Positions 23,978 through 36,575 of a DNA stretch of 64,000 nucleotides are shown here, in pieces. The notes below the pieces were generated by a model that was not told the DNA's origin, did not search any database, and saw only the letters and a list, made by a program, of their open reading frames with translations. The DNA lies in NCBI GenBank assembly GCA_963920765.1, contig OY987242.1, positions 28,358,002 through 28,422,001 on the forward strand, written 5' to 3'. This DNA is from Ulota crispa (Eukaryota > Streptophyta > Bryopsida > Orthotrichales > Orthotrichaceae). The translations under genes and the position numbers were made by a program. Every line of letters starts with the position of its first letter. The stretch's first letter is position 1.

Positions 23978-26530
23978 TGATATAAAAAATTTCATGCCAG
24001 CTTACCACTTCTTGTCAAAAGGTTAAAACTCAAAAACGTGTGTTTGAAGCATCTTGTTGAGTTATTCAGAACTACACCAAATATAGCATTTAATGTTCTA
24101 ATTCTTTACAATGTCACTAACATTAAATAGTATTTGATTCAATATGTAGTGTCTTTACATTGTTGCATTTTAGATCAAGTTTTGAAAAAGATCAACACCA
24201 ATTAAAAGAGGCATTAACACTAATTTGCGTGAATTAATAAAAAGCGAAAGAAAACCCTTGTGAAATTGTAAGTTTGCTTACTGCAGCCTTTTAAGTGATA
24301 CTTATTGTCATAAAAGTTGAAACAGGTGTGGATTTAACCCTTAAATAAAAGAAAATGAACAAAATTAGGCAATCATCAAGTCTCACCAAAATCTTTGCCC
24401 GCCACTAGAAGAAACCCGTGTTTTTTTTGATGTCAGTACTAAAATGCACTTGTTTTTTGGGACATTTTTTTGCCAAATCACTGTTCACTAGAGAATGCAA
24501 TTTCTAGCGTCCATTGTGATTGATGTCCAAAAAATGCGAGGATGTCATTAAAAAAGTGTGGTAGTGTCCAAATAAACAAGGTCGTTCTGTAGAACATCTT
24601 CAAGAACATCAGGTAATGTAAAACTGCCACATTGGCAGGCATTGTTAGATTAACCAAGGGAAAGTTTTTTAAACTTACAGTTTACTGCTAGGAAAAATGC
24701 TGCCCTTTGCAAAGATCAGGATAAGAGGGGCATGGTTTCATCTGCCCACAAAAAAACTTAGGGTACATCCATCTCATGTCCGACAACATGAAGCTATTAT
24801 TGGTTTTTTTTTTTTTTTTAATTTTGTTTCTTCTTTGGGTTCATTAAAAATGAAGAATCAACTAGACTGTGGCTTCAACACTTAGCGCGTTTACCAATTT
24901 TGTATAAAAAATTGCTGCAATGGCTCCGTTGGCAAGGACCGCGCGTGAGCAAGGACTGCAAAGAATAGTGAGAAGATCGTCACAGCAAGCGTCTGTGGCT
25001 CCATCTCCAACAATGCCCAATTCCACTGCTGGCCGTGTGATGACCTTGCCACGGCAACAACGAGCGGGAGGTGCGAAAGAAGGTGTCCAAACCCAAGGCG
25101 CAAGACAACGCTTGTTCATAAAAAGAAGATGCGGGCAATTGCAACATTCATTGCAGTTTGACAAGCCACTGCTAGGAAGGACCGTGGGTTGCCGAGATGG
25201 AGCAAAAGTTGTGCAGCAGTCTGCACATTGGGGGATTTCTAGATATCTGTTGCGGTAATAGAACTCTACGGTAATAAGCACACCATAATTGACTACAATT
25301 TGCATTTGTCTGCTTGGATGTCTTGTATTTTCTAAAGTGTTTGCTTGGGCGCATGCAATTAGGGTTTGTATATTGTAACGCGAGTAGTGTTGAATGACTT
25401 GAATTGTGTGCGTTCTTTGCTATTTGATCAGAGTTGTTGTTTTATTGTGCTGAGGAGCAACAGAGAGTAGAAATACGTTTTCTCGGCTGGTGCTATGACT
25501 CTTGGGCTAACCCGCAAATGCCGGAGATGAGGTTCTTGTTTTTGCACATGTGAGGGTAGCGGTTGCTGGAAGTGGTGGGAGGGACCCTCAAAGGTTGTCG
25601 TTGCAAGTACAAGGTAGAGCCGCAGTTAAGTGCAAGAGAAGAAACTGGCGATGATGCACTTGCAACAAAAGCAACTACTACAAGGATTGGAAGGAGTTTT
25701 GTAGAAGCATTGCTTGCTGCAACTTGGGGAGAAACTTGCTATTGCAACAATAGTAAAGGGGTCTGCTACTACAGGCGTAGACGTTGAGCAAGAAGTACAT
25801 CAGTATATGAGTGATCCACTGTTGACTAAATCTTGGAGTCTATTGTTGAGTGCTTGGTTTAACATGGCAACATTTTGGAGTGTTGTAGGAGACATTACGG
25901 ATGTCTTGTTTTGCGTTGTTGTTGTCACTTTGTCATTGCGCTAGGAGTTTGCATGACATCCAGATTGCTTGTGCTAGTTAAACCTGCATCTACATCTTTT
26001 TTGTGTAACGTCTAGCATGACAGTACTAGGCTACTACCATATGCAATATTTTGGCAACGCTTTCCACTGTTGGAGTTCTTGACATGATGAAATCAATCGG
26101 GAAGAAAAGGTAGCAATCCCCTTTGCATTGAGTTGTCATTGCAAACTTTACCAAGAGTTTTGATGATGCTAGTTTTGAAGAGACCCCACATCGGAGAAGC
26201 AAGATTTGGTCCAAAAGAATGCATGGCAAATGCCAACCACAAGTTGTAAACGTATGGCAAAATTGCATGTGAAGACGGAAAGGAGGGCAAGAGATGAGCG
26301 GGAAACGCGTCGTACCTAGCGCATGAAGGACTTGCAAGAGATTGAGGAGGAGAATAAAAAAGTTTGGTGATTGCTCTCATTTTCCATAAGTAACATTTTA
26401 GTTAGGTCATGTCATGATCAACGTCCACTAGAACATGAATTATCACAGGCGCATGTCTAAGTTGACGGTCACGTACTAGGATTGATGTCAAAGCAAACAT
26501 CATAACAAACATTGTGACGGTATGTGCAAC
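23978..26530. other. intergenic with GC-richer patch, no gene identified
   Basis: Mostly AT-rich. Between 24900 and 25260 the G+C rises and open frames exist on both strands (24920-25258 +, 112 codons; 24862-25305 -, 147 codons), neither of which I recognise. A CACTA-type terminus is at 24403. Confidence 0.4.
24403..24600 (+). mobile_element. possible CACTA (En/Spm) element terminus
   Basis: CACTAGAAGAAACCCGTG at 24403 resembles the CACTAcaagaaa ends of plant En/Spm elements, and repeated GATGTC/TGTCC motifs follow over 200 bp like subterminal repeats. The other end was not found. Confidence 0.4.
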
Positions 26531-26532
26531 AA

Positions 26533-26833
26533 ACGCGTTATTCATTAATTTGGGAAAACGCTTACATTTTGGGTCTTAGCACTTTTTTTCCAGAGAATGC
26601 CGTATTCACTGAAGTGGGGATCCGTTAAGTGTTTTCCAATGAAATGAGATATATATCATCCAAAATATGCTCTTTTTGGACAGAAAGTTCATTAACTTTT
26701 GAAATTTTGGACAGAGTTCATTAACTAGGATTAAGGTGGCCTCCTTAATTCAAATTAAGGTGAAAACTTTGGATTAAGGCGAAGTACAAAATGGTACCCA
26801 TGGTTTTCCCAAATTAATGAATAATGCGTTAAC
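26533..26833. mobile_element. foldback MITE
   Basis: Inverted ends of about 26 bp: CGCGTTATTCATTAATTTGG then GAAAAC at 26535 and the reverse complement of CGCATTATTCATTAATTTGG at 26804-26830. 300 bp, non-coding. Confidence 0.65.
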
Positions 26834-29080
26834 ATCTTTTGGAATAATTGGCCCTTTGCATAGGTAACTGCTGTCTCAACTGACATGTAGTTGAGTGTGC
26901 TTGTAAAATGAGATGTTTGTGTAGATGTCCTAGGAGCATGCACAATGAGTAACGTGATGGATTGTTATGATTCAATGGCCCTTCAAGTTACACACTAGAT
27001 GCAGAGGAAAAGGGCTATAGTTCTAATGACAATAACATGGTTGAGGGACAATTTTAGTAGTAGTTGAAGACACATAAGTTGCACACATGGGAGGGGTCTT
27101 CCGATAGGTACTACCAAGTAAGGGTACTGTAGAAGAAATTATTGACGTTGGATGTACAAGAAACCCCACAAGGAGTTATGGTGTCCACGTTGGAGTGCAA
27201 CATGAAATTCCTAGCAGAAGACCTTGATCTAACTTTTGACTAGGAATTGCAGCCCTTAGAAAAGGTGCATTTTTTCTAGCACTTCAGCTCAAATATGTAT
27301 GTAAAGAGAGAGTGAAGTATACAAGTACATTTTTACTTATAGAAATTGATTTTAGTTTAGCACTATAAAAAGTGTGCCACAATTGTGGATTGTGGACTGA
27401 TATTCTATGCATTCAAAAACAACCTCCGATTCAATGCATCCATGTTGACAAAACGTCTATGTTTTCCATTTTCGGATTGTATACATGCTTGAATGAACAC
27501 CCGCATGTCTTGACCAATGTCTCAATATACACCGATTCATAACACTAGCACGCCAAGTAAAACATTAACCACTGCAACGTGCATTAATTTGCACAATTTT
27601 TGCAATGCCAAGGAGGCATATAAATACTTCACATGACAATGTACCATTCACAAAAAATATAATTTCATGCATGAGAGTCTAGGAAGACATCTTCTTCAAC
27701 TCTGCAAAGACACTTCCATGCTTTATGTGAGAAGCTCATGTTGCAATCATTGTATGAATAATCAATCCATTGGACAACGTACATGTATTAGAAAACGCAC
27801 GCACGTTATATGTGACATTCAGAAAAATAAAAAAATTCCCCATAAATATTCAAATGCACGGTGACTAGGACTGCCAAGTCAGCAATATGGGTGGCCACGT
27901 CAGATTATTGAAGAGGTCCACATCACATGCAATGTCAGCTTTTGCTGGATGAACAAATTTGTTGACCGGATGAGAAAAGTGGGGACGTGGCACTGCCCGA
28001 GCATCCACACGGCTTTTTTTTCACCTCAAAAATCCAGATTTTTTCAGACGTTTCTATAAAACGTGCAGTGTTTTTTGCGATTTTTGCACGTTTTTCCACT
28101 ATCAAACTTAATGCATTTTTTGGATATCCACTCCAGCAAGGCTAACGTAGTAAAAAACATGACATCATGTTGTGTTAGACATTTCAAAAAACAGGTGTTC
28201 CCTCTAGCGCGCACTTCTCTAGCTTAAAATTCAAGTCTTGTGTTCTGAATGCCAAACCATGGCAAGTAATGTCTAGGCATAATTCATAGTGGACTTTGAA
28301 GTTCTATTTTGTGTAGAATAGCCTGAATAGGTAACTTTCTTTCCAAATCCAACAGAATATTATTCAAAGTTTAATTTTTTTGTGAATTAAAATCTACAAT
28401 TTTGATAGAAGAGATGTTTTGAGGCCAGTTTCTATATAATTGTCATACAAAAAACAACATGTGTGGCTATGTACTTTATACCACTTCTTTTCAAAAACTA
28501 CAAAGTAGGTTGCTCAAATTGCGTCCCATCTCATGAAAAGCATCCCATAGGTAGCTTTAGAATGGATATGAGGTGGTTCTTGAATGGACCCTCTTTAGTC
28601 ATAGAAAAAAGGTGTATTTTACTACAAGAGCCAATCACACTCCTTGATTTTGCCTCATCTCTTTATAACTTGTAGGGAAATTGTTTATGGGAGACCTAGA
28701 ATCACAAATAGATGTCTATTATAGGAAACTTTGAAAATTCATCTACAATTTGATCATGCTTCAAAAAATATGAAAAAGATTATGTTATATTTGGCATCCA
28801 CTTCACTTTGTCTGAAAATTACACAAAAAAATTCTTGTCTCAAAATGCCCATAGAAAGGCAGATCAGCCCTCAAAGTGTTGCTTTTCTAGCTACCTACTT
28901 TATCAAAATTAGTGTATGTAATTCACCAAATGACATAAAGAAGAAGCATCCAATAATAAAAATGTACCTAATGGCCTTTAACAAGGTAGTTATTTTAGAA
29001 CTTAAATCTAAGAAAATCATGAAGAGCTTATTGTTGTTGATCAAAATGATAAGTTATCTATGACTTACATAAATTCAAAT
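26834..29080. other. intergenic, no gene identified
   Basis: AT-rich, only short open frames without family signatures. Confidence 0.4.
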
Positions 29081-31313
29081 TTTGAAATAATCACTGCATG
29101 TAAAGAAAGAATAATGCCATTAGGTACAATGTTGGTATTGGGTGCTTCTACCTTATCCCAAGTGTAAGACATAACATCACGTCCAGGAGGCATGCCGAAG
29201 GTGATCACCGCCATGCCTTGGAATGCGAAAGGTATCGTTGCTGGGTACGGGAAGCACATGGAGACTTCCCCAAGAATTAAGTTAGAGCCGGTGCCATGGC
29301 GGAGTGTTCCTCACACCACTCAAGTGGTGGCGCAGGCATATCTGAGGCCTTGGGAGGCACTGACGAAGAAAAAGTCTTTCGAGGTCATCCTCGTGAGCTA
29401 TTCCATGACCAGCCACCCACCCTATTGACGCCACAAGACGCAGGCTGCCGCCGACCTGCGACAGCAGCGATACCGATTTTTCGCTTTCACGGCGTTGAAG
29501 ATGTCTCTGCGGTAACCTTTCATTCCACCGATAGCACGTTCATAAGCTCAGAGCATCGATGTCTCTGCAGTTTTGCCCTCCGAACCAGGGAGATGTTTGT
29601 GTCGTCCACTTCGGAGCTGTAATTCCTTTTCTCGTTTTTTCGCCTGTCGGTGTGTTTAGGATGATCCAATCCCAGTGAAAGTGGAGAGAGAACTTACTTG
29701 AGTTGAGAACACAATTGCTGTGGTTGCAACCTTCTTGTCGGTATATTTGCACTTGCCGACATTGCCACTTTGAATTGCATGTCGTGTGCAACCTTGAACA
29801 GCAGAGTTGCTATTGTTTTCCTGGCCAGGCTTGCAAGAGTTGCCTGTGTGAGGGATCATGGTCTCCTCGTTTCTGGTAATATTCAGGAGTAGAACGTGCT
29901 TGCTGCGGAAGTTGTTATCTTTCCGTTTTGCAGACTTCCATATCGTGTCTTTTTTTTTAGGTGAATACTAGATCACAGTTTGATAACTACTCAGAACAAA
30001 AATATGCAGTCCAGAGAACGTTGATAATATTGCACTCAGATACCAAATCTTTAGAAAGGAGCACTCTTTTGTTGAGATAACCCACCCTAACACTGCAATC
30101 CCGATTTGTGAACAAACCTTCTCTACATGTGAGGTTAATTTCAGTGAACGCTAGAGTTGACATTTCAGAGGAGGGAAACTTCTAAGAGACATGTCTCTCA
30201 GGGTTGAGAGCAGGCATTTTGTTCGTCATGGTCATCCGTGAGCACAGCCGAGGAGCTAGAATAGATAATTATGTAGAAGTTTAGCTCTGGTGGAAGTTCA
30301 TCTAGAAATCCATTGCAGTTTGAGGTTTCTTTTGGACTTAAGCTTCACGGTACGAAGATAAGCCACCAAGGAGTAGTACTATGAGTATGGAAATACTTGC
30401 CTTGGGAGAGAAGGTGTTGGAAGCAGTCTAGGCTTCACTCTTACCTAGGTAGTTTCAGTGCTTCATTTGAAGCAGTTTACGATGCCCTTTGTAACCAGCT
30501 CGCCTATAAGAGCAGCATTCGTGAAGGAGATTTTCATGAGTTTAGCCAGCCTACACACTGACGTCGCTTTGCAAGAGTGGGAGGGAAGAGCATACTGTAT
30601 CATGATTACTGAGACCATAAGATGATCGCTTAGAGAAGACGAACTTGGACGTGCGCACTCACGCACGAATGTGACGAATCAATCAACCAACATCTACGAG
30701 CAATCTTCGGTGTACAGGACTCAGATTTTTGTACTGGTGAGTATCGTGCTAACTCCCTGCGAATAATAAAGTATTTTAGAGATGTGAAAGAGATACCATT
30801 TCAGACATGTGACCGACCACCTGATACGGTCCCTGACAGCATGTCAATCATAAATGGTTCAGGTCCTGCAAATGATTTTAGCTTAATAGTGTACTTGCTT
30901 GCTTGTTCATGCGAACCATGTGGGGCTTACCATTTTGTTCTACCCAACGAATCTGAGTGTACAAAAAGAGCTGACATTCTTTCAAAGCTATGAATCAAAA
31001 TCAAAAAAGGAATGCACAACAAGAGGATTAGTCGTTGATGTGGAAGTACTCCGTCACTCTTTTACTGTTGTCTGAAAGACATGGCTAGACAGAACCAGTA
31101 AGGCGGTTGTTGATCTGAGTGGGGTGAGGCAGAGGATCACCCCTCTTGGTCATCCTGTTGAATTATAAGTTCGTTAAGTGGTGCAATCATTGAAACTTCC
31201 CCTAGAAAGGACAGACTCTTCAGAAAGGAATTTCTAACATTTTAGTAATTAGAGAAATTTGGTGCAGGTTCTTCAGCCACACTTAAGTCTTGCTTGAGTG
31301 AAAAAAAGCAGGA
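29081..31313. other. upstream region of AP2-like gene 1; GC-richer stretch 29180-29620
   Basis: The stretch 29180-29620 has raised G+C and two overlapping open frames (29192-29428 and 29296-29622) that I do not recognise. A donor-like CTG|GTGAGT at 30735 and an acceptor-like GGTGCAG at 31262-31268 could frame a 5' UTR intron of the gene that follows. Speculative. Confidence 0.35.
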
Positions 31314-32524
31314 ATGCCAGAGAAGCCGAGTGTTTTTGGTTTCGACAAATGCAACAGATGTAGTGCAGCTTCAGATGGTCCAGTGCATGGGCCATCATCA
31401 GCTACACATGCGGAGATCTGCTGCCTCTACAGTCTTTCCAACCAAGAACAGTACAACTACGATCACTGCAAGGACTGTCTAGGACTGCAGTTACAGAAGC
31501 AACCTGTCGGCCCAGCTTATTGTGAGCCACATGAAACCAGTAGCGGTCCACCACAAGCAGGTAAAGTGGTAAACTTAAAATTCCTTTGTACATTTAAACT
31601 CAAGCCGGTGATTCTAGGATCCTACGTGCAGCGTGTCAAAAACATCAGGAGGTGAATTGGCACTAGGGCTAACAATGTCGTTTGTTGGGTCCAGGGACAC
31701 TAGACTTAGCAGCAGGCTGCGAAACGGAGCCTGCAGGAACAGGGCCTTCGCCAAGGACAAAAAAGAGCTTTAAGCCTCGACTACGTCATGGGTTCGAAAA
31801 GTTTACTATTGAAATACGACCACCAAAGTTCAAAAAGAAGCTATGGTTCGGAACTTACACAGAGGAAGAGATCGGCAGAGCAAGTGATGCAGTAAATTAT
31901 TATATGGGATATGACAACCCTTACGTGCATCCAGACTCTCTGCTATTGTTTACATCGAAACCGCTCAAGGGAATCAAGTTCGAGGATCTGCAGGCTTCTT
32001 GCGACGACCGGATCCAAGTGGGTGTTGGACGGTTTGAACTCAAATACAAGTATTTTGCCAAGCAGGTCAAGGAGGTTATTCATTGCGTCACGGGAAAACG
32101 AAAGAAGTCCGCTAGTACCCCCCTGAAGAGAGACAAATGCAAGGTGTCTCCGTCTCCTCCTCGGAAACGGGGTCTCTACAATCCAGCCATGCCTTCCGGA
32201 GCTGGACCAACAACTTCATCAGGCAAACAGGATCATCAGCTTCCCAGGGGTCCTAGTCCTGAGGCAGACTCACATCTTTCAGCAATGCATCCCTCGACCC
32301 TCGCACCTCCAGCAGAGATGCCTACGGACGAAGAACAGATGCAAATCTCTGTGCTACTCAAATCCAATGCTGGTAAAGATGAAGCAATGGGCTACAACCT
32401 CGAGCGCATGTTCGCCTTTGATCCGGTAGATTCTCCCTATGATTACGTCGAAAATGGCACAATGGAGGAGGAGGATTTCCCTTCGGAAACCTTGTGGACC
32501 TTTCAAAATGAAGAGCCTCCATAG
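31314..32524 (+). CDS. AP2/ERF-like protein 1, two exons, 358 aa
   Basis: Probable nuclear DNA-binding regulator. Exon 1 is 31314-31560 (donor GTAAAG), exon 2 is 31695-32524 (acceptor GGTCCAG); phase 1 joins exactly. An in-frame TGA just before ATG 31314 supports the start. Residues 1-82 are Cys-rich (CNRC, CC, HCKDC, CEPH) and may bind zinc. An AP2-like fold lies at about residues 116-165: FEKFTIEIRPP, then LWFGTYTEEEIGRASDAVNY, matching the IR-P / W-GTF-EEA-AYD pattern. The YRG start of canonical AP2 is absent. A basic KRKK segment and an acidic C-terminus (MEEEDFPSETLW) follow. Genes at 39.6-40.8 kb and 58.8-60.7 kb are paralogues by the same pattern. It converges with TMEM147. Target and function unknown. 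Confidence 0.8.
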
Positions 32525-33636
32525 TTTCTTGGAACGTAAAGCCTCGAGCTTCTTCCAGCAACTGTAACTTCTCGGCCTCAGGACTCCTGCAAGCTGCCGA
32601 GGCTTGGGACGGAGAACTTTCACAAAGAAGACTGAACCCAGCTTCTCGTGCAATTCAGATGCAAAAACCAGAGCCCAAGATGTCCGCGATTGCAGCACAT
32701 CGATGTACATACAACATCAGATAACACGTTAGCCAGCATTGCAAGCCTTGCTTACTTTCTTATAGAATTGTAGTATTATCTTCTTGCTAGCAATTCGTCC
32801 AAGTCAAGATTACTCAAGCAATCTGGATTCCCTACCTCCCTGTCAATGCTGCACCTTTTCCTGCTTACCTCAATTAGAAAGTACATTTGATAAACTACTA
32901 CAACCCAAGCTGTGAGTTCTTGGCAAAGTCGGGCTAGAAATCATCGTAAAATGACAGTTGAAGTTTAGCGGCATCATGCTGTGAAATTGTTAGGTTTCTC
33001 ACAGCCATCAATCTCAATCATGTGCAAAATGCCGCAATAGAGATATACTGTATACATTGTAATCTACAGGCTGTTTTGCAAGTATCATGATACAAAAGAA
33101 TACAACTGTGAATCAAAGATGGGGGAACAGAAAATATGGCTAAAAAATTTCAGTCTTTAAAACATTCTTAAATCCAACGCACATTTACATTCTCCCGTAT
33201 ATGCCGCTCTTTGACTCCGACATGAACAATTTGAAAAGACGAACTTCTCTCCGCTTTCGGATATTATGGAGCGAAGAGCATACCCAGTCAAGGTTCAATA
33301 AATTTAAAAAAAACAAAGTGAAAAGAACACCTATACCAAACAGCAAGCTAATGCAATTACATTGCAAAGAGCATCAAAAGTACTGATCTAAGTAAGGCAC
33401 ACTTCAGTGCAGCTATTGTCTCAATTAAGGGGCTTCACGGCTCTGTAGCATACAACCACCTTTGACCTAATCATTTGGCTTGCTAAACGAGATCGAAGTG
33501 CCAGCCAAAAGAAGTGCTGGAAATGATGTACAAGAATGAAAGAACTGAATTCTCACGAAGAATCCTGAAGGTGGACACTCTGGCGTACAATTCATCTACA
33601 GAGACGACTAAAAAAGAAAAGTATGTGAGGTTTTTC
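32525..33636. other. shared 3' flank of convergent AP2-like gene 1 and TMEM147
   Basis: Holds the 3' UTRs of both genes. Open frames at 32354-32710 on the minus strand lie opposite the gene 1 exon and are shadows. Confidence 0.5.
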
Positions 33637-34329
33637 TTACGAACTACCAAGAGGTCGTTGGCAAGCAGCAAACAGACGCCAGGTAACTGCCGCGATGACG
33701 AGAGACGCGAACAGCTCAAAGGTGACGACCCTGGAGAAATCCCAGGCCAAGCCCTTCCGCAAGTAGCTCGTCACCAACGGCATCGCAGCCACAACAGCCG
33801 CAGTGGCGTAAATAAAAGGAACCGTAGTCGACGGTTTGTTCTTCCGCAACCACATGAGCGATCCCAAGGCCGCCAGCGACACCGTAAACACCAGATTCGC
33901 ATTGGAATCCACGCCTTGCAGCAAAAACTCCCACGTGAAATCGAGCCCCTTAGCACCGACCCACAATGGAGCCAGTTTGTGCAGGACCGCGTCGGCGAAC
34001 GACCAGCCCAAGGCCACCGCCTGAAACTTGTGGTTCTGGGAAATACTGCGATGCGTCACCTGCGTTAATGCGTAATACAATCCCGCGACGTCCAATAACC
34101 CGATCAGCCCCTTCAGAAGCTCCTGCGGCAGATCGAAAGCGTCATGATCGCTGACTTGTAAGAACGTCGCCAGGCACACGAGCTTCACCAGAGTGGTGGC
34201 GAGGTAGACGACGGCTGCCTTGATGCAAGTGCCGATAGTGTCGTACTCCGACAGGGGAGTGGCCTTGTAATACACGGCGTGAGGGCCAAATGTGAGCGCC
34301 GCGCAGTTGAAGAAATGAAAGAACGTCAT
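33637..34329 (-). CDS. TMEM147: TMEM147 homologue, ER membrane protein, 230 aa, single exon
   Basis: Homologue of TMEM147, a multi-pass ER protein that in animals belongs to the ribosome-translocon-associated BOS (Nicalin-NOMO-TMEM147) complex, which helps insert multi-pass membrane proteins. The start MTFFHFFNCAALTFGPHAVYY is a family hallmark; also visible are SEYDTIGTCIKA, the ALGWSFADAVL helix and APLWVGAKGLDFTWEF, then VDSNANLVF, all conserved in position. Length is close to the usual 224 aa. Several hydrophobic segments cover the whole chain, with a short polar C-terminus. No intron is needed. It converges with AP2-like gene 1. All conserved blocks are present, so it looks functional. 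Confidence 0.9.
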   Translation of the reverse strand: MTFFHFFNCAALTFGPHAVYYKATPLSEYDTIGTCIKAAVVYLATTLVKLVCLATFLQVSDHDAFDLPQELLKGLIGLLDVAGLYYALTQVTHRSISQNHKFQAVALGWSFADAVLHKLAPLWVGAKGLDFTWEFLLQGVDSNANLVFTVSLAALGSLMWLRKNKPSTTVPFIYATAAVVAAMPLVTSYLRKGLAWDFSRVVTFELFASLVIAAVTWRLFAACQRPLGSS

Positions 34330-34422
34330 CTTGGCGATGACGGTCGGCCCTGCTCACTGGCTATGGCGGACGATCGCTTGCGAAGAAAGCTGCAATTGCG
34401 CTCAACGACCTCGTAAACCTCA

Positions 34423-34431
34423 AAACCCTAA
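34423..34431 (+). promoter_or_regulatory. telo-box upstream of TMEM147
   Basis: AAACCCTAA about 95 bp upstream of the TMEM147 start codon, the plant telo-box motif seen in promoters and leaders of translation-related genes. One copy; role inferred. Confidence 0.4.
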
Positions 34432-34518
34432 AAAACAACGTAGACGAAGAACAGCGATGCTCGTAGCTGACTTGGCGCAGTGCCAGACAGCAGCATCTTC
34501 CAGAGTCCAGATATAGCC

Positions 34519-34605
34519 GGATGGATGTGGATGGATGTGGATGGATGTGGATGGATGTGAATTGATGTGGACTGATGTGGATGGATGCAGAGTGATGTGT
34601 GGATG
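34519..34605 (+). repeat. 10-bp minisatellite (ATGGATGTGG)n
   Basis: About nine tandem units, the first four perfect and the later ones diverged, upstream of TMEM147. Confidence 0.9.
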
Positions 34606-34967
34606 GATGATCGGTCGCCGCCCGGAGGTCGCTAATGCGGATGTTAAGGTAGTCTGCTCATATTCCGCTCAGGCTTTAAAACCGCTCACCTCATGTACTC
34701 TGCTGGTACATGTTGTTTTTTGTAGCTTTTCAATAATGTGTAGGTGATGTACATTTGAGGAGGTGAGTGGTTTTAGAGAATTATGGCTTTTTCACTTCAA
34801 ATTTTCATAACTAATTTCACAAAGTTCTAAAAAATGTGAAATAACTTGGGTTAAATGTCAATTCTTCTTGTCTTTTAAGGAAAATATACTGAAAAATAAT
34901 TCAAGAAGTTTCACCTCCCCAAAATTCAATTTCAGCCCTTAGATGGACTAGTTATGAGCACACTACC

Positions 34968-35204
34968 TTAATCCTTGAGCGCCCCAATGACGGGATCCTA
35001 TTGTTGTGGACCACAACTTGATCTCACTTTTTCTCTTGATTTGTACGGTGAAATTAGTTGTGGCGAGTCCCCATCAATAGAGAAGATAGTCCTTTTTCAA
35101 ATCCTACAATCACTTTTTTAGGATGTAATTTTCCAAGCTCTGGTGACCATTAAACCCCCATTTTCTCCTAAGCCCTAAAACAAGTCCGGGAGCTCAGGGT
35201 TTAA
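34968..35204. mobile_element. TTAA element C (short, diverged)
   Basis: Starts TTAATCCTTGAGCGCCCC; a partly matching inverted end (TTAAACCCTGAGCTCCCG reversed) closes at 35204. 14 of 18 end positions agree. The weakest of the series. Confidence 0.4.
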
Positions 35205-35645
35205 ACACTGGGATTCCTCCTCAAAAAGAAGTTGCTTTAAAACTCGATTCCTTCTTTCAAAAAAGTATAAGCCCCATTGGTATATCGTTGTGAGTCCATG
35301 CATGTGGGACAGAGTTGTAGCCAAGAAAAATGTAGTGTAGCTTGCTAGTTTCCATTTAAACAAGATTTAATTTTAAACAACTCCAAAATATTTTATTGCA
35401 CTCAGGTACTGTGTAAAACTTCTTCACTTGATGAATAATATCATCAAAATATGAACTTGAAAATTTATTTTTTGGTATCTGGCTTTTAGTTGAGATACCA
35501 AAATTTATCATAAGAGCGTTCAAGTGATTATTTCAAATTTTGAACTTATGACTGGATTTGAAAGGTGTCCTTTTCAAATGTAGTAAGTGTATCGATTAAA
35601 TTTGATGGATGGATGCTTGGTTCATTTGAATCATAGAAATTAATG

Positions 35646-36575
35646 TTAACCCCTAAAGGACCAAGCCATTTTTATGTGAAAAACACAGAACATTGTCACT
35701 TTTGGGGAAGCAAGTACAATGATAAGAAAAAAAAAAAAATTACAAGAATTCAACTATAAGATCTTACAGTATACTACAAGAGGTACATGTGCTAAATAAA
35801 TTCAGCTCAATCTACACAAAAATGAGTGATATATTTACATCTGAATTGCAGAAAATTGTTTTTTTTTGCTGTTGCCCAGAAGTTTTAGAAGGCTTTGACC
35901 ACTCTTAGATCAAAAAAAATACTTTACACAAAGTTGTGGTTTACTTTTCCCATGTAGGAGACCAAGTTAGGTATGTGTGGGAGAATTTTCAAATCAATTG
36001 GAACTATACAACACATGGGAAAAAATAATAAGTAAAAAGAAGTCGAGAATGAGTCAAAACACTATATTGATAAGAATTTAATTATAAAAATGAGAAATGC
36101 AAATCCCAACGGTTATAATGTTGTGATAAACAATCTACATCATTTCGTTTTGTTTTTTTTCCAAAATATTGAAAATTGAGTAAAATAAAGGACTTCAAAG
36201 TTTATTTTAGAGGCGAGAATCTAGAACTGCTTGCAAACAAAAACTCCTCATAACTTTCATCTCATTTATCAAAATTGAATGATTCAAAGCTCCCCACATC
36301 TACATAAGTCTAAAGAACCTATTTCCAATTTTTATATGAAAAATTTGAATTTTTTAAAGAAGTTTTTGGCTGCTTGGGGAGCAACATTTTCTAGATTTTC
36401 ATGCATAACTTCTTCAATAAATGTTGGAATGAAGAAAAAATTGCATTCCCACGTAGATCTTTGAATTCCTCACCTTCATTAAAAGTTTCAGAAAATCACA
36501 CAAAGTAGTTTAGCTATAGGTACATGCCCGAAATCCCAATTGTCCCCAAGGGGACAATGGTCCTTTAGGGGTTAA
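35646..36575. mobile_element. TTAA element D
   Basis: 930 bp with 18-bp inverted ends TTAACCCCTAAAGGACCA. The interior matches element K (50666-51600) in the opposite orientation, so D and K are copies of one family. Non-coding. Shares its right TTAA with element E. Confidence 0.85.

Noticed and set aside
24335..24350. TTAACCCTTAAATAAA as another TTAA element end
   Set aside because: No inverted partner with a matching tip was found on either side.
24862..25305. 147-codon minus frame with many Cys
   Set aside because: No recognisable domain, and the opposite strand is also open over the same stretch; kept only as an unassigned GC-richer patch.
33716..34154. Several open frames on both strands inside TMEM147
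   Set aside because: Shadows of the 230-codon TMEM147 frame, which carries all family motifs.
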